From positions 19,686,237 through 19,750,236 of the forward strand of contig JAJEKV010000013.1 of the NCBI GenBank assembly GCA_021234155.1: a stretch of 64,000 nt of DNA, in the 5' to 3' direction. Under the pieces are notes generated by a model that did no database searches, was not told the DNA's origin, and worked only from the letters and a program-made list of their open reading frames with translations. Each line of letters begins with the position of its first letter. Position 1 is the stretch's first letter. The position numbers and the translations under genes were made by a program. This document shows, in pieces, positions 1-11,942 of this stretch. Source of the stretch: Isoetes taiwanensis. Its lineage: Eukaryota; Streptophyta; Lycopodiopsida; Isoetales; Isoetaceae.

Positions 1-10
1 GGTCATCGCT

Positions 11-117
11 TTTGAGGTAGTTGAAGAGAGTCCCCTTGGGTATTTATATAGACTTGTTGCATTCTCCCCATCTTCATCAACCCGTCTTTGAGCCTCCTTT
101 GTGATGCCCATGCCCCT
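11..117 (+). repeat. Dispersed direct repeat, copy a
   Basis: This segment recurs at 4976-5084 in the same orientation. Shared blocks include TTTGAGG, GAGAGTCC, CTTGTTGCATT, CCCATCTTCATC and TTTGAGgCCTCC. The copies differ by many small indels, so they are old. Spacing of about 5 kb would fit terminal repeats of a decayed element, but TG...CA ends and a primer-binding site were not found. Confidence 0.75.
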
Positions 118-2053
118 CAGAAGTCGCTTTGGCCTCTCCTCCTAGGTCGTTTGCCTCTCCCAAGGGTTAATTGGCTTGTCTCCCAGCCGTGAAGCTAAGC
201 GCCTATCGCCTATTGACATTATTCATTCCAAGTCATTCTATCGGATGCGATGAGTGGAGCACTTATTTCCAAACATCCGGTAAAAGTGAAGCACCTATTC
301 AAACATGTTTAGTTCAAAATGTGGTTTCCTTTACTATGGTGCCACTAAAACAAAGGTTTTCATGTTTTGTGTGGTATTCTCGTTGGTTTTCGCGAGGAAG
401 CAGTTTTGTTTTATGATAGCGATGGCTACCGCGAATTTGTTTCGCTTTAGGGCACCTTTTTTCCATCATCTTTGGGTGTTCCTTTTGTATTTCCATGATT
501 AATTGGTTTAGGGCTTGCCCCTCACCGTTATTGTTGGCCATGGCCTTTTTTGATGTCGGACTTTTGGATCTATATTTTTGATCGTGGTAAAATCAAGCTC
601 CCCATTTTCACTTTAGCGCTGTTCCATCTTGTTGGTCAAATCGCCGGGGCGGTTGCGCACAACATCCATTTCCACAAGCCGTATTCTAGGCAGTGCGAAG
701 GCGGCAAAGTGCATTTTCTGCGACGGGCATTATTTTTCTTATTTTCTTTCTTGTTAATGTATAATAGCAAAGCATGGATCCGGATTTGGTTAAATTGTAA
801 GTCATTTGGTTGTGGACAAGGTTAGTTTCCCATCCATGCTAATCCATTAGTCTTTGTCACATCTAGATATTTGTAGTAGAACTGCTCTGGGTTGTGAGAG
901 ATTCTCTTTCAATTTATGCTAAACCACTTGTGGTTTTATCCTCCCTAAACAATTCTTGGGCATGAATTAGTTGGTTCACACCGACTGATCATTTTGTCTC
1001 CACTAATCCCGGTATCTACTAATCCCCGTGCTTTGTTAAATCAGGATTATGAAGTTGTTTTATGTTGATGCTTCTAGTTGCCTTTTCTAGTACTTATGTA
1101 GAAACCGGATGTGTTGAGTAATCAATATGAGTGCTAGCACACATCCATGAGTTTATATATCTTTTGAGTTTTCACCTTGACGGTTGTTGCATTATGTGTT
1201 ATATACATGTCATCTTCAATGCTGACTTGTTCATCGGTAATGGTTATGGACTTGTGTACCAAAATTAGTTTTGCAAAAAGCAATATGGTATTCTTAGGGC
1301 ATTTATGCATCAATATTCCTTTTGGTTCGTTTCTTCTTGAATTAACATCAGCCGTCAGTCTGCCTTGGCTGGAGGAGCTCTATTGTTAATCGTTGTTCCC
1401 CCATATAGTTTGATTGATGACATGGGCGATTCTTCTCCTATCTTATCATTGTCCGGTATTTTTATTGGTCCCTAGTTTGCATTTTGACCAAATGCTTGTT
1501 GTTTTCTAGTTATTTTTGGCGTTGTTATCTGGTCCGCTTGACGATTGGCTTTCTCCCGAAACTAATTTTTTCATTGTATTTGTAACATTTATACAACATA
1601 CTACCTTTGCTTCTTTTGCATTGATGTAACAAATCGAAGCCACGGAAAGCCGGTTGTTAGAATAGCACATTGGTCTTACCACAAGAAGGAAGCGCAGTCG
1701 CGATGGGACCTTTTATATTTTAGTTTGGACTTTGCACTTTATTTGGTTGTTCTTGCTTGGAAGTGGCTTCTACCATGTGGTTTACGGAGAGTGGAGTCGT
1801 GGTGGTCTATAGGAACTGCAATATATCCAATAAGGTTTGTCATAGCATTTTTATTTTTCCCTCCATTTCTTGGTCTATTTGGGAGCTACGATGCCGAAGT
1901 AAACGCCAGTTTTTCTCTACTTGGGAGGACAATAGAAGAATCACTATGCCTTTGGATTCGGGAGCTGAGACTATGCCGGTCTTATGCTCAATAGTTTGGC
2001 CTTCATCATAAGATCTTAACTTTAACTTGTATAGCATACTAAATTCAGGTTTG

Positions 2054-2354
2054 ATTTGAGGTTTGTCCTATCTCTCGTCGAGTTTTTGATGCATGAGTTT
2101 ATGGCCTAATAGTTTGGCCTTCGTTATGGGATCATCTTTTCTCATCTATCTTTAACACTGGCGTAGTTTTCTATCAATGCGGTGAAGGTGTCATAATGGT
2201 TGGGTTTGAGGTTTGTCCTTATTCTGATCCAGTTTGATGCATAGGTTTATAGCCTAATAGTTTGGCCTCGTTATAGGATCATCTTTTCTCATCTATCTTT
2301 AAACACCTTTATAGTTTTCTATCAATGCGGTCCGAGTGTCATAATGGTTGGGTC
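2054..2354 (+). repeat. Two-copy tandem repeat, period about 150 bp
   Basis: Two adjacent units begin with GAGGTTTGTCC at 2058 and 2208 and both continue through TAATAGTTTGGCCT, ATCATCTTTTCTCATCTATC, TTTTCTATCAATGCGGT and TCATAATGGTTGGG. A shorter relic (AATAGTTTGGCCTTC) lies at about 1990. No coding signal. Confidence 0.85.
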
Positions 2355-4888
2355 ACTAGCCTTTTGCGTAGTAGAACATGTAATTTCATTTTCTTTGCCA
2401 GATTACATAACGTAACATGCCGGCATTTACAAAAAACGAAATTCTAAAGTTGGCGGGTGGAGCATTTTCAGCCTGAGGAATGGATACCCTCATTGCGGGG
2501 ACATATGAACGCTTGAAAGCATCGGGGCAAGTAGCGCAATTACGCCTGAAGCACTTCAAACGAAATTTGGGGTTGGCTGATGGGTAGAGTATTTTTGCTT
2601 GAATAATGGTTGCCCTTTGTGTTGTTGTGAAGGTCCCCTTTTGCCCAATGCATGGATCTTGGAAGCCATCGGGGCAAGCGTGTTCAAGATTGCTATGATA
2701 ATGGATGTCCGGTCTTAATGAAGCTATGTTCTAATTTATTTTTTGTAGTCAACAAGATGCCATCTTTCAAGCGCTATCCGGGGCGTTTAAAGAGAAGATT
2801 CCATGCATTGAGGATGGTTCTTCGTGGTAAGTTAGGTGTCAACTCTTTCTAGAATTGTTGTGGAAAAAGAGAAATGAAGTGAAAGTAAATTGAATTTAGT
2901 CAAATCACTATGTAGCATGGGGCGTTCTTGGTATCTGGGGCTCTAAACTTCATAAACTCAGATTTTGACTTTGTACTTAGATTTCTTTAAGCTATAAAAC
3001 TTTAGTCAAGTACTATGTGGAAATGGAATATCGATCTTATATGGGCTTAAACTTCAGATTTGACTATAAAACAACTTTCCTTTTCGATGGGCAAACATTC
3101 ATCACTAATTTGTGCGATACCCCATTGTATTACATTGAAGCTATATTGTTTGTTTCTTTATCTAGTGCATTGTAAAGGTCGGTTCGTGGTTTTGGTTAGA
3201 GGGGTTGAGGGTTTGTTGATGGGAGTTTTGAACGTTGTTTCTCTAGATGTGTTTAGATGCTTCAACTACCACGCTTGTTTTGTATCTTGCATGTAGAGAA
3301 CGAGACTTGGTTAGAATGCTTTGAATGTTTCTCAGCTAGGTTGGTATGTGTAGATAGTATTGAAGATAGTGTTTAAGTTGGGAGGTCAGCCAGTTGAGCT
3401 TACCATAGTGTCTCCGAAGATTTTTTGTTTTTCATTGACATTGGATCTTACGAGGAATAAGTTTAGTTCATATGGTGGGATCTTATAAGTTGTGGGTGTT
3501 TCTAACTTGCATGAGTCTGCTATTGCTTGAATATAAGGTCTAGAGTTGCGTCTTTTGAACTTGTTGGTTTAACTTGTGGTCGCGAGTTTGCATGAGTTAG
3601 GAGCGCAGAAGTTCAAGGGAAGGTATGGCATTGGTGAGCAGCTAATAAGGTAGTCGAGTGTTGCAATTTGATCTTTTTTTTTAGTCCCAACTTTGCACTA
3701 TGGTTCCCATTCAAGTCTATTCTAGTGGCTGCTTTCAAGTTCAACTTGTGCTTATGGTTTCCATGTAAGTCTACCTAGTGGATTGCTTCCATTTGGCCCA
3801 AGTTTATTGTTGCTTGAGTATAAGGTGTTGAGTGTTGCTAATTGCTGTTGTTGAGTTTCCAACCTTCGCCCATAGTTCTCATTAGGCTACTTTAGTAAAT
3901 TGCTTCAATTTTGTTATACCTTTGGAGGTCCATGAATATGAATTCTCAATGTATTTAGGTTTGCTTTTTCTGCATGGGGTTGTCAAATGGCATCTTTCGA
4001 TTTTTCTTATGGCGTTTACGTTGTGAGCCTCTTGGAGATTGAATAGGGTTGTTTTCTTTTCGTGAAGTTGATTATGTTTCGAGTGAGTTTTTAGTTCATT
4101 AGTGCACTTCTTATTAGTTCTTTCAATTGACTCGTGGTTGATCTTGCATGCTTGTTGTGAGAGGCATCCTCTGTTGGTGTGTGTTAGATGGACATTCAAG
4201 ATTGAATTCCATATTGTAATATATCGTTGGGGGTTTCTTATGTGAGCTTTAGATGCATTTTCAACAAATTCGAAGATGGTTCTACCGGTCTCGGTTCATT
4301 TTGCTAATTTGTTATGGATCTTCCTATCATTTTTATTTGTCTCCCTCGTGGGAGTTGAAGACCAACACACCTATGTTGCTAGCATATCATGGATCTTGTA
4401 GCTTTGTGCTTTATTGGTACAGAGTTGCAGATGTTTGTTCCCTCGTGGGGTTTGAGGCCGGTCCGTCTTTGTGGAAGCTCTTGTGTCGTTGTTGTGGTGG
4501 TTCATGCGGGATTGTTCAAACTAGATGTGTCTTTGGAGCCTTGTCCATCTTTAGCGAGTGGTCATGCCTTCATCCTTTGTAGTGTTGTGTACATGTCATA
4601 ACATACCCCATTTGAGTCGTTAACTCTTGCGCTTTTGTTTTCTAGTGTTTGCTATTTGTCTTGATAGGACAGCCAGCGTCGTTGCTTTTCTTGCTTAGAT
4701 TCCTCATTCCTTAATTGCGGGTATCGTGAAGTATTCTTTGTAGTATTCTTGGTTGTTTGGATGTGCCCTGGTCTCTTGCTCCCCTTAGCACGCTCATTTT
4801 CTTTTGCCTTTGTGGTTCCCTAAGTGGTGATATTTGTACCTTTAATTATTTTAGACATTTAGTTTCTTGTTTTACGCCTCTTTTTCAG

Positions 4889-5600
4889 CATGTTGTTGCA
4901 TTGTGTTGATTGAGTGCAACTAGGCTCTAAGTCACCGATTTGATCTGGCGTTTTGAGATTAGCGAGATAAATGCTTCTTTGAGGCTAGATGAGAGAGTCC
5001 CAACAGAGATTTATAGGCTTGTTGCATTCCCCATCTTCATCCCGGCGATCTTTGAGGCCTCCCCTTTGTAATGCAGATGCCCCACCCCCCTCCCCTTTTA
5101 GTTTACCCGCATTATTTACAACCTTAGATTATTGAAGTATTCTTATAGTCAATGTCTTAGTTTTTATGTTAATTGGCTCATTGCTTAACTTCTTGATCCT
5201 TGAGGCCTATCTTGTACTATGGGCTGGAGGCTCTCATGCCAACCATTGTTGTTGGGCAACTCTCAAGCAACCATTGTTGTTGGGGGCAACTCTATGTCTT
5301 TGAATGTTGGGTTTAAGTGGGATTCGATGTTGAGGGCCCTTGTGCCATGGTGGTGGGCCCTCATTATGCAAAAGATGTGGCCCGCCTTTGTGCCAAGGTG
5401 GGGTCCCTCATGCAGTGTTTCTTTGTTCCTTTGCAGATCCGCTCAAAGATGGATGTGGAGGCGACGCCCTGCGAGTTTTGCAGGAATCTTGGCATGTTGG
5501 GCTCGCATTGGACATTAGCGACGGAGGCCTATAAATCTCTATGAACATCGGCATGTTGTTGCATTGTGTTGATTAGCGAGTGCAACTAGGCTCTAGAAAT
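4889..5600 (+). repeat. Short direct repeats in a 700-bp stretch
   Basis: The block GCATGTTGTTGCATTGTG with a following GAGTGCAACTAGGCTCTA occurs at about 4889-4940 and again at about 5551-5595. Between them, a second pair (CAACCATTGTTGTTGGG plus CAACTCT) occurs at about 5239 and 5270. Open frames in this stretch overlap in several phases and look like products of higher GC rather than genes. Confidence 0.7.
4976..5084 (+). repeat. Dispersed direct repeat, copy b
   Basis: Second copy of the repeat at 11-117, same orientation, with scattered indels. See that entry for the shared blocks. Confidence 0.75.
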
Positions 5601-7345
5601 CTTGTAGATCTCAATGCGGACTGGCATGTCGTAGTAGTCACTCGGGCATGCAATATGGCTGGGATGATTGCCCGAACTACCCAAGTAGTTATGGCGCCAA
5701 AGAACAACGACGGTTGGGACGTGATCGGTGGTGGCTCCTCGCCCCAATAAAAGTTGTTCAGAAGGTATGCTCCTCGAAGAGCCACTCCCACAACTCGGCT
5801 CAGTACCCTCAAGCCAACTACGAGCAAAGCTGTTGTTGTTGCTGTGAATAATGACAAAGTATTTGAGCATCGGGTCTTTCGAGCTCTGGCGAAAGTCTTT
5901 GAATTTCCCCTTCCTCGATCACTTCCTCCTCCAACCCGCCGGCCCGGCCAACACTCCGAGCCGGCGAACCAGGAACGGCTTTGATCCCACAGCGTGAGTT
6001 ATTGCTTTGGAAGGAAGATGGTGCTGCCCATAGGGATCAGCCACGAGGGGCCAGGGGATGGGGGCAAAAGACTCTATAAGCGAGGAGGTGGAGGAGCAAA
6101 GCCAAAGATTGGTGCAAGAATTGAAGATGCTTTGCATTGAGTGTAATGGTTGAACAGGAGGAGCATTTTGCCCGAGGATGATGGATCTTGAATAAGACTT
6201 GGCAAAGGGATGCCCATGAACTACTAATTCGTTTACGAGGGGAGGAAGGTGGCACCCAAACCATCAAAGGCAGCTAGTGGGGCCCGGTAAGCTGGCGGTC
6301 AAGAACTTTGGCCTAGCCCGAGCAGGTGGAGATCCCGCCAGAAAATGTGAAATCGGGGATGGTAGAATATTGGATGAGCAACCCCGGACCCGTGCCTTTA
6401 AAGCTTTAACTTTGTTGTAGGAGGCTAGCGTGATAAAGCCCAGCTTTGTTGAGGCCAATCGACTCGAATGGAGACCCAGGATTGCAAGAGCTGAGAGATC
6501 GAGGGCCTCCCAAAGATGCAAAATCAGACCTGGGTACATGAACCTGTGGTGGGCTCTAAGCCTACAAACCGCTCAATGACGGGGTAACCACTCCATGATG
6601 CCATGAGTAAGAGGTGAACGATAGGCTAACAGCCCCCGGACTTGGCACAAGCTAGCGCCACAAATGGGGCCCGAGTAGTCAAATGAGAAGCGGGAAGAAA
6701 CGTCTTCGCACTTGAGCAAGATGGGGAATTACAATGAAAGCCTCAGCCTTTGGTTTGGCGAAGGAAAGATAGATCTCGGAGTACAAAGAAACTTGCAATG
6801 GCCGGCTTGGCTTAAGGCTCAGTTAAAGATCGAGAGGGCCACATGATCTTGAAGTTCACGGTGCCCAACAAGAAACGAGATAAAATTCTGGAAGAATACA
6901 ATGAAGGCGAGTTTTTGAAGAGTGGTGAGTTCTTTGCATCCACAATCGCTGACTATTTAAAAGGAAGAAGAGGTAGAGGTTAGCGAATCGGCGGCTCCTT
7001 AGCCCCCATGAGAACCCAAAAACTGCAGGGGGGATTCGTGAGGCATGAGAGATTTTATGCGTTAGCTCCCACAGCCATGGGGCGTGAGAGATCAAAAGAT
7101 CAAGGGGAATTGCCAGGCCTGGAAGATCTAGCCCAGTCAAAAGCCCGAACTCAAGTCAACAACTAGCTAGTACTCCGATAGGCGGTTCAGATTTGAGGGG
7201 AAGCTGAGTTTATTGGATTGGAAGGAAGGCGATTAGTTGGCATAGATCGAGGGCGAAATCCACGGGAATCGAAGGCGCCTTCAGCAAGTTTTGGAATTGG
7301 CAGGGTGCTCGGCTCGCTCCACCTCAGCCCCCTCATGCACAATCA
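5600..7345. other. GC-richer degenerate stretch, possibly an old element
   Basis: Base composition changes sharply at about 5.6 kb and returns to AT-rich at about 7.35 kb. Short frames occur on both strands but none exceeds about 95 codons and none matches a family I recognise. On the plus strand there are coding-like runs (for example around 6010-6135, rich in Gly and Lys) interrupted by stops. The GC shift and broken frames fit a decayed mobile element, but there is no diagnostic motif. Confidence 0.4.
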
Positions 7346-7350
7346 TCCTA

Positions 7351-7508
7351 AGAATATGAGAGTGCAAGCCTTCCTCAAATTCTTCACCTAGCATGCTCGT
7401 TCACTAACCCCTCCCCAAAAAAAAATCGCTAACAAAATTTCAAAAGTCAAGGAAAGAATGCAAGATCTCCACTACATAAGATTTTTGTTTTGGTATCATG
7501 GGAGATAT
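7351..7508 (+). repeat. R2 repeat family, 3' part only
   Basis: From GAATATGAGAGTGCAAGCC through ACTACATAAGATTTTTG this matches 19,984-20,135 closely, with single-base changes and a few indels. A shorter match to the start lies at 24,690. It is a dispersed AT-rich repeat with no coding content. Confidence 0.85.
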
Positions 7509-9476
7509 TTATTTTGGGATTTGATTAAAAAAACAAGGTGCTGCGACAAGGGTTGCCCTCCATGGCCAAAGGGTGAAGTGGCTTTAAATCGTTGGTGCTC
7601 AAACTTGGAACAAGGATGGTAAAAGCATAAGGACAAGTTTAATAGGGGAGAGTATGGAAATACATGTTTGTCGACATAGAAATGAGACTTCTTGAAGACC
7701 TCGCTTTCGGTTTTTTTTTGTCATAGGGCTTCAAACAACGAGGAGCAGGTTTTGTAGAGGAATAAAGCATTGATGCATAGCCTAACTCCAAACCCCCAAG
7801 AAAAAAGTAAAACCCAATGATGGAGACTTCAAATGCAAGATCTAAAAACAACGCCATACGACCAAGAATTCCCTCTCTCTCTCGCCCTAGGAATGATACA
7901 ATATATGAGCATTGATTGTGGGGGGTCCGGTGCAATTTGTATATTTTAAGCTTATGCGTTGCATTGTGTAGTCTTGATGAATGAGTTATGTGGGTGATGA
8001 TTATGGGTGTTTTATTTATCGTGCTTTGTCTTAATTGTTTTTGTTTCAAGTAGTTAATGCTTGATTTGAATTCTAGGATTTGAGTTTTGCAGATGATGAG
8101 TGAAAGTGAGGGTATTTACATTTGTTGTGTCATGTGAGTAAAGTTGGCTTGCCAGTAAAGCCAGCTCAAAAAAGTGGAGGCATTTTCAACATGCTATATT
8201 CGACAATCTTAGCAATAAAGATAACAATCAACCAACATTTTTTTTGGAAGTGGGATAATCTTATAACCTAACTAAGAAGTCATTAGAGCATAGTTGAGAT
8301 GCCAGTACTACCATCGCGTTGCATGTTTATACAGGAAGGAGAAAGCTTGAACATGGTCACTGATGTGGCCTTATATTTTTAAAAGAATGTTTGGATTATG
8401 ATAAAATATAAAATATTCTATCATCATGAGTGTTACCGGTAATTTGGACAATTGTGCATCTATAATATTTGTTTGGATAACTACTTTGCTCAAACCGACA
8501 CTCTAATTTTAGACATGGTAATGCATTCCTTGATAATATTTGTAAAGACAAAACCTGCCAGAGGTTAGGATCATAAAAATCCATCCATGGAATTTGGTGA
8601 TCTATCTTTGTATTTTCTATGCTCCTATAGGTTAATCGGTACGTCAATTGCCATGGATGTCTTTGTAAGCTTCATGGGAAAACACATCCCACAATGTCTC
8701 ACGCCCATAAGCAAAATGAACTTTTGCCATCATTCAAGATGTTATGCACTCCAATGTGCATGAGGGTGCCCGGTCTGCTCTAGTATTGGTTTTTCATTGT
8801 CACATCTGGGGCCTTTGGTCATTGAAATTCCTTATGGCATTTCTGACACTTGTATTGAAATTACAAGGTTTCCAGCTTCAACAACTTGTGCGGCACACAT
8901 AAATTAACTGCAATCTTGAGATAAGCCTCACTTGGAATATATTTATAGACTTTAGAGATTATTCATTCTAGTATGGAAATCCGTTAGATATAATAGTCAC
9001 TAATTTTTTTTTATGTGTATTGAAGAACAGGTCTTAGCATGAAGCATTTTAAAGTTTGTCTCTTCTTTTTGCATTTATACACTCATTTAAAAGATTGTCT
9101 TGAAATGTATGGGTATCTTGTTTTAGTTGACATCCGAACGAGAATATTTGTGAAATTTGACCTTACCTTATTCAAACTTACCTGACATACCATGGCCGAA
9201 ACATGCAAGCTTAGCATGGTTGCATTTGATTTCTAAAGGTGTGATGTCAATAGTTGGAGTAGGGCATTAGGCATGGGTATTAGATGGATGTAACGAAATG
9301 CATAGGTTAAAAGAAGTAGAGTGGAATAGACAAATAGAATAAAATTGTGGAATATTATAAAATGTGATAGTGGAATGGGATGGGTAGATGAGTGTGTAGA
9401 GTACTTTTGTTGCCCTGTGACTTTGGCTTCATAAAAGCATGGATCTAACAAAACTATGTAATCGGGTAGTAGAAAA
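7509..9476. other. AT-rich non-coding stretch
   Basis: No gene, RNA or mobile-element motif recognised. The longest frame (7639-8049, minus, 136 codons) is AT-driven and matches nothing I know. Confidence 0.55.
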
Positions 9477-9704
9477 TTGAATATCATTGTAATTGGCAAC
9501 ATCTGTTTTGAATGTTTGCACATTCGTGTTTGTATTGTGTTTGCACATCTATATTTCTATCAATCAAACTGCGTGGAGGATCCATGTAGGGTTGCATTAC
9601 AACTTGTTGAATGTCTAAATGACGACGATGGCGGTAAAAGTATTATCCTGAAATTCATACAAGCGGATCTTGCAATTCTTTTTGGCCTTTTGAATTCTCT
9701 ATGA
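9477..9704 (+). CDS. Unrecognised short open frame, possibly one exon
   Basis: A 75-codon frame whose second half (about 9573-9704) has balanced composition and reads VEDPCRVALQLVECL followed by an acidic Asp run and a hydrophobic end. That is more protein-like than the surrounding AT-driven frames. It could be an exon of a helical-repeat protein, but I do not recognise the family. No convincing splice sites or partner exons were found nearby. Treat as hypothetical. Confidence 0.2.
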   Translation: MNIIVIGNICFECLHIRVCIVFAHLYFYQSNCVEDPCRVALQLVECLNDDDGGKSIILKFIQADLAILFGLLNSL

Positions 9705-10079
9705 CCTGCTTCTCGGCACTTATATAAGCGGATTCGGCAATTCATGGCTTACACGCAACAAGAGCTTCCCTTGCTACCAGTAGTGATTGTTGTGATGCTT
9801 CACTCAAATCGTCCCACCTCCTTGCAACTGGACGACCTCCTTCCTTCTCTTCCAGCCTTTTCGCCTCCTTCTCTCGCTTCACGTATGCTGATTCAGGCCT
9901 TGAACAGAGGCCTCCCCAATCGTGGCTAAGCCCGTGGATTTAAGCAAATTATTAGGATTCAAGGAATATCCGATGGGATCAAAATTGTACTATTAGAGAG
10001 GTATAGCTTGAAAAATATTTTTAAGATGCAAAACCAATAGTAAATATGTGCAAGTATAGAGGTCAAAGAATGTCAATCT
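9705..10079. other. Non-coding, nothing recognised
   Basis: A 61-codon Pro/Leu/Ser-rich frame (9744-9929, plus) is present but resembles no known protein. No repeat partner was seen in the window. Confidence 0.5.
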
Positions 10080-10420
10080 AAAAATTGAGTTGCCCCATTG
10101 AAAATTGTGAATAAGTTCCAACAAGCCACTTGACCTTATTGATGTGGTGGGCCTAAGAAAAAGACTATGGGTGGTTATAAATTTGTCTTTGTTGTAAGAT
10201 TCCTATTAGATAATAAGTTACGAACACTTTGGTCAACATCGAGTACAAATTGTGCCAATTATAAAGATTTGCCGACTTGCAAATTAACACGAAACATTGC
10301 CCACCCTTTTGTCATCGGTTCGCGGTGACTTGAGAATCAATTCTGCTTGTACCTTCCTCTTCGATATAGCTCAAGATCATTAAAGGAACCAACAAAAGGT
10401 GTGTTTTGATTTCCAAAAAA
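10080..10420 (+). mobile_element. Possible decayed copia-type integrase fragment
   Basis: Reading the plus strand with frame changes gives KPLDLIDVVG, then MGGYKFVFVV, and later EFCLY-like residues. In Ty1/copia polyproteins the integrase core begins with a similar order (P-L-x-L-I-H-x-D, G-P, then G-G-x-x-Y plus a hydrophobic strand). The following catalytic DD-x-SR and D-x-G-x-E motifs are not intact. No LTRs were found around it. This is a weak similarity and may be chance. Confidence 0.3.
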
Positions 10421-11942
10421 ATATAGTTATCGAATGTCTTAAGTTCTATAGCGGGATGCAAAATGCCGATATGACATGAATCTCTTGTTACAATGGTCGC
10501 CAATGTGTTTGCCAACAACCACCTCTTTTGCATCAAGCATTGTTATTCCCACTTGGTTTCCTAAGATCAATGAAAGCAATAATCCAAAAACATTCAATGA
10601 GAATATCCTCAAACCATAAAAAGGAGGCTTTGACGAAACTATTTTACTAATTCTGAATACCACCATATAACTATCAACCTCTGCTTTTTTTCTTTTTTTT
10701 TCTAGAAAGGAAAACATCTTCTATCATGAATACCTTATAGCAATTCAATAAACTCAAAATCCTAGCAATTTAGAATAGTCAAGGACTATCCATCTACAAA
10801 ATAGTTTACAGAAAAACATATAAAAAGTAAAATTAAAGGAACCTAACCTGGCCTTTAATTTGGCGACCATAGAATGCGGAGGATTTCAAGCAAATTATGC
10901 ACATACATAGAATAAAATGGAAGTCACGAAAAGTGCAGAAATGCTCGCTGCAAGTGCTCACTGCAATAAGCAAAATTTCCATTCAATCATGTTAAGTTTA
11001 ACTTTGTTTTTCCGGAGTAATAATTCAGCCACGAACAGGAAGCAAAGACAAATCATATTTAACATTTAATAAACTGTAAAATGTCAAATTAAACACCTTG
11101 ATGATTATGTATTTAACATAAAAACCAATAGAGGGCCCGGACTATTCTCGAATCACGGGATAAATATAACACACAAGCAGCTTAATTGCATCTATGCACA
11201 TTTGAAGTCCCTTCAAAGTAGCTCCTTGACATTGTTGCCATTTCCTCACAACATGTGAAACATGGGTCCCATCAATAAAGGCAGCAACAAGGAGAGCTAT
11301 AATGTCGACAAAAAATCTTGTACAAGAAACAATCATCCAAGTTATAGGATCTAGAAATACAAGAACATTATGTTACCGACTAGCTTCGGGTTCTTTTCAA
11401 GAAAATGGTGCGGCTTATGGAGGGCGCCTTATGATTGGAGATTACACAACTTAAAGGGATCAAAATGACATCTATAACTTCATTTTTAAAAATTGCATAG
11501 CTACTTAGAACTCCGGCTTTGCCATTGGACAATGTTTATCAAGGTGTTCAAGCCACGACCATCAATGGACCTAGCTTCGCAAAGAAAAGCAGCGAGGGAA
11601 ATATTTCTGGATGTGGAAGAGAAGGAAAAGTGGTATCCATTTATCTAAATATTCGAGATAGTTGGAACTTGAAAAATTCTAAGCTCTCATAAAAGCTCCC
11701 GTTTAAAATTTATTAACATGTGGTACAACTACGCAATTAAGCCCGGCCGGATAGCGGATATCGGTCGCTAGTTAGATACACTGCTAAACCATTGCCACAT
11801 TTGTGGTCATTCAGCTATCTTGACACCATAAAAGCTCAAACATTGCTCTCCCAAAAAGTAGCGGCTACTCTACCTGAAAAAAAAGTATTTAATGCAATAA
11901 GAATTGATTGTAAAATTGACTCAAGCTGTATGTTGTTAAGTA
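10421..11942. other. AT-rich non-coding stretch
   Basis: No recognisable gene. A minus-strand frame at 11,142-11,336 contains AFIDGTHVSHVV, faintly like the G-A-I-D-G-T-H motif of Harbinger-type transposases, but nothing around it supports that reading. Confidence 0.5.

Larger units (their letters stand above)
1..4975. other. Long T-rich stretch without a recognisable gene
   Basis: Open frames here are short (under 110 codons), T-rich and resemble no protein I know. The stretch holds the first copy of a dispersed repeat at its left edge and a 150-bp tandem duplication near 2.05-2.35 kb. It lies between two direct repeats about 5 kb apart, so it could be the inside of an old decayed element, but no gag, polymerase or transposase motif is visible. 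Confidence 0.6.

Noticed and set aside
7639-8049. 136-codon minus-strand open frame
   Set aside because: AT-driven composition, no motif and no supporting context.
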